From Isoetes taiwanensis (Eukaryota > Streptophyta > Lycopodiopsida > Isoetales > Isoetaceae): a stretch of DNA of 64,000 nt. The DNA lies in assembly GCA_021234155.1 (NCBI GenBank), contig JAJEKV010000212.1, positions 560,001-624,000 on the forward strand. Reading direction: 5' to 3'. Within the stretch, counting starts at the first letter, position 1, and each line of letters begins with the position of its first letter. The position numbers and the translations under genes were made by a program. Of the stretch, positions 57,650 to 64,000 are shown piece by piece. The notes beneath the pieces were generated by a model, which made no database searches, was not told the DNA's origin, and was given only the letters and a program-made list of their open reading frames with translations.

Positions 57650-58620
57650 GCAAGTTGCCCCTAGGGGCTACCCACTGACTACACGCCCACATTACCGTCA
57701 ATGGGGGTGGCGTGTGATGATTGAGGCAAGGCGATGCGATATCGTCCCGGGACCCTATCTTTGTCTTTGGGCGTCCACATTCTCCCCACCTTGAAATGAT
57801 CTTTGTCCAGCGGCATGGTGTCCTCCCACCTTGGGATCTTCCTAACTTGCAATCAACCTGATACATACGATGTATACTACTATAATACTTACACATTTAT
57901 TAAGATTACCTTAAGGTAATATATTTAGAACATCATTACGCCATTATCTTATGAAATAACTTATCAATTCATAACATCCTTAAACAAAATTCAATAATTC
58001 AATAATTCACTTAACATGACAATTTAGTTTATCAAAACTATATGTTAATGTTCGAGGTACTCTTCATTCCTTGCAACACATTCCAACAAAATTTGTGTTG
58101 CAAGTCTTCGTAGCTCGACCTCCTTGCCCTCCGGAGCGCTCTATTGGCCTGCAGGTCGACACTACGTTAGTATCATTTAATTATTAATAAAATTTTGGTT
58201 ATATAGTGACCACCCCACCTATCTACATGGATGCATGGCTAATCTCCCGGCGTAGGAAGAGGATGAATCTTCCATAATGGCCGAGGAGACAGCGCCTATA
58301 TGCCTATATGCCTCTCATGCCTACACCCTAGTTGCCCAGCATGGAGGATAGGTCCTTCCTGTATATGGGGCGTGAAGGCCAGATTCCTCCTATCAAAGCA
58401 TATATGGGGCTAGAGGTGCTTTTCCTATCAATGCATTCCTCAATGACCTCCTTTCTCTCGAGGTCGTCTACTTCCGTGGAACAGAAGTAGACTTTCTAAT
58501 CTACCTTCCACTCATCCAAGCGGAAATGCGGTCATGCCTACATCGACATTACACCACGCCCTAGAGATCACCGCAGTGGTCTCATCATCGGTAACAACAT
58601 GCATAGATTAATCTTAACTA
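57650..58620. other. non-coding sequence 3' of the Ty3/gypsy element
   Basis: No gene. By position it should include the 3' LTR of the element that follows. I could not match any part of it to sequence upstream of gag, so an LTR is not claimed. Confidence 0.4.
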
Positions 58621-58629
58621 CACATAGAA

Positions 58630-61028
58630 TTAATCTACACAAATCGACATGCCTGAGCCGATTTCTTCGGAGATGACCTTGCCGTCCCATTGTTCCATGA
58701 ATTGTGGGTACTTCTTTACTAGATCTTTCTTAAGTACCCACGTCGCGTCTTCCACTGGCAAGTGTTTCCACTTGACCAAATACTGGAGAAACTCTGATCT
58801 CCTTGTTTTCTTGAAGGCTTTATCAAGAATCAATTCTGGAACTATTTCCAGCTGCTCCTCCGTCATTTCTAACAACGTTGGAGTGTCTAAGACTTCGTCT
58901 GGACTGGGAGTATGTTTCTTCAACAAACTCACGTGGAAGACCTTATGAATCTTTAGGTGTGCTGGTAGATCCAATCTGTAGGATTGATTACCTACTCTCT
59001 TGACTATTCTGAAAGGTCCAGCCCACCTTGGAGCAAACTTCTTACAATTTCCGATGCGGAGCTTCGCCTGCTTCACCTTGATCTTGAGCCACACATCGTC
59101 GCCAACTTCAAACTCCCTGACTGTTCGATGCTTGTCGGCGATGCTCTTCTATCGACTCCTTGCTGCTAGAAGATATCCCCGAACTTCTTCCACTAGCTGC
59201 TGCATATCGGCCAACATTTGCTGCGAAACTTCTACTTTTGACACGGGATTGTGCCAAGTGTCTGGAGTTAGGCATTGATAGCCGTAATTGATCATAAACG
59301 GCGACATTTGGGATGATTCCTGCTTGGTGCTATTGTATGCAAACTCCACCAAGTGAATAAATTCTTCCCACATACCTTGCTTATTCCAGACATAGTTTCG
59401 TAGCATGTCTTCCAAGATCCTATTGGTCCGCTCCGTTTGGCCATCCGTTTGAGGATGATAAGCCGTGCTCATGGATAGCTTCGTCTGAATGGTCGCAAAG
59501 AGGTCTTGCCAAAAGGCACTCATAAACTTCAGGTCCCTGTCGGAGATAATCTCCCTTGGCATGCCATGAAGCCTGAAGATCTCTTTGGTGAAGAGCTTCG
59601 CTGTATCCATAGTTGTATCTGTGGTCCTGCAAGGCACGAAATGTGCCATCTTCGACAACTTGTCGACCACTACCATCAAGGCATCCTTCCCTCTTACTGT
59701 CCTTGGAAGCCCTGTGATGAAATCCATGCTGATGACCTCCCACTTAGCATTTGGCACCGCTAAGGGCTCCAAAGCTCCTGGAATTCGAAGATGTTCTGCC
59801 TTCGTCTGTTGACATAGCTGACATTCCTTGATGTAGCGAGCTACCTGCTTCTTCATTCCTGGCCAATAATAGCTGCTGCGTACCTTGAAATATGTTTTCA
59901 TGAATTCCGCATGGCCAGCTATTGGACTGTTGTGTGTGTCATGGAGGATCAATTTCCTTATCCCTGATGACTTTGGCACGCACAACTTGTTCTTATGGTA
60001 TAATAGGTTGCCTTCCTTTTTATAATGTTTGAAGGCTTCCCTCTCTTTATCTGTTCTAGCCTCCCTAGAGAGGCTTGCCCATACTTCCTTGAAATCCATA
60101 TCCGATGGCAAGGATTCTTCAATCTTCTTACCAAAGTCGCTGGAGAGCGTCGAGATTGCATTGCAATGCACTCTAGTTGTCAGGGGATGCCTTGAAAGCG
60201 CATCCGCTACCACATTGAGCTTCCCTGGCTTGTAGACTATATCAAAGTCATACTCTTCAAGGAACTCCATCCACCTTCTCTGCCTCAGGTTGAGGTGTGG
60301 TTGCGTGAATACATACTGGAGGCTCTGATGATCTGTGTCCAATTGGAACTTCCTTCCCAAAAGGTAGTGTCTCCAAATTCTTAATGCCCTGACAACCGCA
60401 AGCAATTCTTGATCATGGGTGGGGTGGCGGCGTTTAGCGTCGTTCATCTTCCGGAATCATCGCTACCACACGCTCTTCTTGCATGAGCACTTTTTGTAGC
60501 TATCTTGCTCGCATCGTGGCTACAAGTTTATCTTTCTCACGGGTCTGGGCGGGGTTAAAGGCGACGGGGGCGGTCGTTAAAGCTTCCTTCAACAATTCAA
60601 ATCCCTTTTGGGCTTTCTTGTGCCAATGATCTGCCCAATCTTTCACTTTTTCGCCCTCGTCCAAGTCACATTAAGCGGGGCGCTATCTTAGCAAAGTTCT
60701 TTACAAACTTCCTGTAGTACCCTGCTAGGCCGAGAAAGCTCCTGACCTCATGCACATTCTTCGGCGAAATTCCTTCTGCCGAGATCACATGACCAAGATA
60801 TTCCACCTTCTCCGTTGCGAAGTGGCACTTCGACAACTTGGCGTACAACTGGTGGCTCTTCAACTTCTCTAGCACTCTCCTTAAGTGTTGTACGTGCTCT
60901 TCAAGGGATCTGCTATACACCAAAATGTCATCAAAGAACACAATCACAAAGGTGTCTAAGAACTCCCTGAAGATGTCGTTCATGAGCCTCATGAACGTTG
61001 CGGGGGCGTTCGATAAGCCGAAAGGCAT
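58630..61028 (-). mobile_element. Ty3/gypsy chromovirus-type pol: partial RT, RNase H, integrase, chromodomain
   Basis: Minus-strand order: RT part [18 protein letters not shown] and FFDDILVYS with [13 protein letters not shown] (61,028-60,670); a broken connection region (EALTTAPV, 60,660-60,450); RNase H with HPTHDQELLAVVRALRIW and LNVVADALSRH; integrase zinc finger (GHAEFMK with CQLCQQTKAEH) and catalytic Asp in MDFITGLP, Asp in ISDRDLKF, Glu in QTERTNRILED; then a TAG at about 59,146 and, in the same frame, the C-terminal part ending in a chromodomain-like LVKWKHLPVEDATW. The chromodomain places it among chromoviruses, which target heterochromatin. The RT lacks its N-terminal third; EEMPFG is preceded by unrelated gag-like sequence, so an internal deletion removed protease and early RT. 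Not autonomous. Confidence 0.9.
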
Positions 61029-62820
61029 TTCCTCTTCTGGGGTTATGGGTCCAAATTCCTCAAACAGGTTCCTTGCCGGAGGTAGCCTGGGCGGACTCTG
61101 CTCTTCCCTAAGGTCTTGGCGTTGTTGTTCCCCTGAGCCTAGGCCTCTAGCTGCATATACAAGTAATTCATGGCTACATGGTTAGTTTTACTTGTTCTCT
61201 TGGATTGTTTATGTTTGTTGGTATAGTTGTGGGGCAAAATACATCAACAAAACATTTAAAGTGCAAAAGAGATTATATTTATATTATATAATATTTTAGT
61301 ACAAAAGTCTCCGGGATCAAGAGTCTAACTAGTCTTGAAATCGCCGGTAAGACGGGTTGTCCTCAAGGAACTTCTTAACTTGGGCCGTTCCTACCGACTG
61401 TCCCAAGTTCCTGAGGATGTTTCTGACGAGCCGCCCTGCAAAGCTCTCGCCAACTCTTCCACCCTGCGGTCGGATGTGCAGGCGGCCGCGTGCCAATCGC
61501 TTTGGGGTCGATGGGGTATGGCGAAGTCAAAGAGGTCAAGTGCCATTGCTCTCTTGACTAGAGAAAGATAATCGGCGTTTGCCGCTATTCGAGCATGCCC
61601 TGCTGAAGCCCGAGAGTGCAATCGGCATGAACCTCCTTCTTCACCCACGGGGCTGAATTTGCGGTGTACCACGCTATTCTCGAATAGCGGCGGCGGTAGT
61701 ACCTCGGCTGACAATCGTTGTGTGTAATGTGGATGATTCCCCACTTGTTTGGCCTCTGCTCTATATGCTTGGCATGTTACCGTCGACCTTTATCTCGGTG
61801 AGCTCGGTAGTCTTCAATTGTGGAGTTGACTTCGCTTTGAAGTCGATTCTGCTCCTCTTCTTTGGAGGTGGTGTGAAGGCACGGGCATTAAGATGCTTTC
61901 GTGGTCTTGCAGCGGATCCCCATCTTGTTCTTGGGCGAGGAACTCCTCCCTCCGTTGGCGGCTTTTCGGCGCTTCCATCATTTGCTGATATTCTTTGTAG
62001 GCACGGATGTGGGAGTCGCTTCCCTGTGTAGGTGTCGGCTTCCTTGACTTGGCGGGGAAGTGCAGAGACTCCCAGAATGATGAAGTCGTCCATGTCGGTC
62101 CGCCGATTGGTGGAAGCGATTCATCAATCGAACTCCCTCTCACGCATTGGGGGGAGGTTACGGATGTCGCCGAGAGTAGATACTCATCTCCGTCGATGAT
62201 GATAGGGGCTAGGCTTGTGATGCCTAGCCCAAGTGGGGAGCAACTCGATGTTACGCGGCTCGCTCGAAGTTGACTAGCTCCTCTTGCGCTTGTCGCGTTC
62301 CTCCTGCGGGTCTAGCTCGGTGTACTCTTAGTTCGTCAGACTCCTCTTCCTCTTCTCTTCCTTCTTGCTCTTCTTTGGTGCGCAAAAGCATCCGCTCTTC
62401 CTCTTGGACTGCTATGGGGTCCACCTCCATCGGAGGAATAGAGGTTGCCCCATTGGGTTTTAGGCGGTGGGATAGGAAAATAGCTAGAGGCGGTGTGGGA
62501 GAAATACTTGGTCATTGGACTGTCGGGACCATGTAGTCTGGTAGTCTCTTGTTTGTTGAAAGTACTTGGCGATGTTGGGGACATCACCAAGGCTGCTTGG
62601 AGGATGGGTGGGGAACAAAATAGCCTATGCAAGGGGGGAGCTGGACGAGGGAGGGTCCTACCCTAGCTTGAAACTCTGCTAAGACTTGTCTATATGCTGG
62701 GGTTGCATTCAGAGTGGCTTGTACATCTATTTCCTTCCCGAAGACTCGGAAGATGTCATTGACATCCGCCTCAAACATGGGCACCGGCTACGCACCATCG
62801 CTGAAGTCCACGATGGCCAT
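61029..62820 (-). mobile_element. gag-like region of the Ty3/gypsy element
   Basis: Upstream of the truncated RT on the same strand. A likely start is the ATG at 62,820 (MAIVDFSDG), interrupted at once by a TAG. Then MFEADVNDIFRVFGKEIDVQ, RQVLAEFQARVGPSLVQLP, an acidic stretch with MEVDPIAVQEEERMLLRTKE, and near 61.5 kb YLSLVKRAMALDLFDFAIPH. No CCHC knuckle was found, so the gag label rests on position and charge pattern. Numerous short indels shift the frame. LTRs and primer-binding site were not located. Confidence 0.5.
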
Positions 62821-63535
62821 TGATCTAACGAAGAAGAGAGTATCAAAGCGGATGATCTGGCGCCTCGGGAAGCTGGAAGATCGCCTAGCAAAGGGAGCAA
62901 ACTTGCAGGGTGCTAAATGAGAAATGGAGGACCTATTTATAGAAAAGGGGAAAACCCTAATTTTTGGATGACCTAGATTTTACTGGAATTGGGCGGTTCT
63001 GATCTATTAAGAGGTGCAGTTGAGAGTTTGAAGACTACTTTTAGGTCTTAAGCATGCTAAGAACAACTAATGAACCTATTGCAGCAAACTGGAGATCATT
63101 TGGTGAAGAAAATAGTGCGAGGTCTCAGACGTTGCACCCAGGCCGATAATGAAAAGTTCATTTTCTGCCCTGGCGCGACGTGTGAGACATGGGCTCTAAA
63201 TGGGCTAAATTTAGTCAATTTGGGTGATCTGAGGGAGTAATTCTACTCAATTCGTCGAGTTAGGCAGAATTGACCCCTTATTTGGTCGATTTGGAGCAGC
63301 TTTGGGCATTTTGGGGGCATGGTCTCACACGTTGCGCCCAGCCCGAAAATGAGATTCTCATTTTCTGTCCTGGCGCGACGTGTGAGACATCGTCTCGATT
63401 TTGCTCAAAAACTCCAATTTGACCAAAACAAAAGATAGAATTCAATATCTTAACCTGATTAGACAAGATTGGACATATTATTTACACAAAAGTTCTTTAT
63501 ATTAACAAAAATTTTCATTATTTACAAAAGAGTTC
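62821..63535. other. leader-side non-coding sequence with two hairpins
   Basis: No coding. It holds the two palindromes listed next. By position it could be the 5' leader or LTR of the Ty3/gypsy element. Confidence 0.45.
63122..63388. repeat. pair of 67-bp near-perfect hairpins, 200 bp apart
   Basis: Units 63,122-63,188 and 63,322-63,388. Each begins GTCTCA(C/G)ACGTTGC and ends CTGGCGCGACGTGTGAGAC, and the halves are reverse complements with few mismatches; the second folds into roughly 33-base arms with almost no loop (centre GAGATTCTC). The intervening 133 bases are AT-rich and not obviously repeated. Confidence 0.85.
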
Positions 63536-64000
63536 AAGGGCGCTCTCCCTTGATGTGCCTAGCAAGATGTATATCCTGCCTCATGAGCGTGACCCTCTTG
63601 GTGCCATAATCGCAGTAGCGGCGTCGAATCCTCAAAATGCTGCACTATTTTCGCCTCTGCCGCCTCACGTACAAACAAAGAACATTTCATCGATCACCCA
63701 CATAATAAGTGTTGTACTCTGCATGACTTCTCCGGACCAAGCGTTTGAAGCGGTGCGGGGATCAAAGAGTGGTAACTTCTCACGGAAGTGCACGATTTCC
63801 TTGAGAGCTCGTTCTCCAACTTCTTCCTGTCGATTAAAAACTTCTTTCTGGTGCTCAGGAGGCTTGGGTGCGGGTGGCGAACCGGGGAAGTCGGCTTCTT
63901 GTCCGGGTGTCTTCAATCGTTCTCACCCTGTGCTCTGGTAATAAAGCGTTGTATGCCTCCGCCAGCGATGTAGGCGTTGTGCTCCTTGATCTTCTTCGAT
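63536..64000 (-). pseudogene. unrecognised coding remnant at the window edge
   Basis: Minus-strand frames read like protein in pieces: KKIKEHNAYIAGGGIQRFIT at the window end, then in another frame FNRQEEVGERALKEIVHFRE and LPLFDPRTASNAWSGEVMQS. Frame changes and stops separate them. No family recognised. It could belong to a retroelement that extends beyond the window. Confidence 0.25.

Noticed and set aside
57480-58620. 3' LTR of the Ty3/gypsy element
   Set aside because: Expected by position, but I could not find a matching copy upstream of gag or TG..CA ends.
58649-59278. Plus-strand frames over the gypsy pol
   Set aside because: Antisense shadows of integrase and chromodomain coding.

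Overview
The window looks like repeat-rich nuclear DNA of a land plant. Support: coding pieces with short GT..AG introns, two S-domain (bulb-lectin/EGF/PAN) receptor-like genes, a plant-type RNA-dependent RNA polymerase fragment, a pentatricopeptide (PPR) fragment, and a chromodomain Ty3/gypsy element. The wording of the PPR and S-domain proteins suggests a fern to me, but that is recollection and not proof. I found no fully intact host gene; most recognisable coding DNA is decayed or belongs to mobile elements.

Layout. 0.5-2.0 kb: kinase-less S-domain receptor-like protein. 3.2-3.8 kb: decayed Rep/HUH-like remnant. 4.4-5.0 kb: PPR pseudogene (minus). 5.1-8.8 kb: an inverted-repeat-bounded element carrying a multi-exon tyrosine-recombinase gene of the DUF3504/Crypton-like type (copy A). 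10.1-17.0 kb: LINE debris and a long-inverted-repeat family, one member split by a truncated L1-like LINE. 17.2-18.3 kb: broken RNA-dependent RNA polymerase. 19.0-35.2 kb: a LINE (minus strand) cut in two by a 12,061-bp DNA transposon (21,807-33,867) with about 25-bp terminal inverted repeats and an ACTA target duplication. That transposon carries a transposase-like gene on the minus strand, uncharacterised coding on the plus strand, and at least 14 dispersed TCGACT palindromes.

35-48 kb: mostly non-coding DNA with satellites, foldback repeats and one unknown multi-exon gene (44.7-46.0 kb). 48.1-54.0 kb: an S-domain receptor-kinase pseudogene whose kinase domain is split by a second Crypton-like element (copy B, 50,357-53,798) flanked by ACAA. 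58.6-62.8 kb: a degenerate chromodomain Ty3/gypsy element (minus). 63.1-63.4 kb: two near-perfect hairpins.

The most notable content is the pair of Crypton-like elements. They share a recombinase with an R, KxxR, H and Tyr arrangement (Tyr nine residues after His), inverted repeats, a GC-looped hairpin on the 5' side of the gene, and a C-terminal extension. The 12-kb element with its palindrome family is the second candidate for an undescribed system. Gene-level interpretation is limited by many small indels, some of which may be assembly errors.
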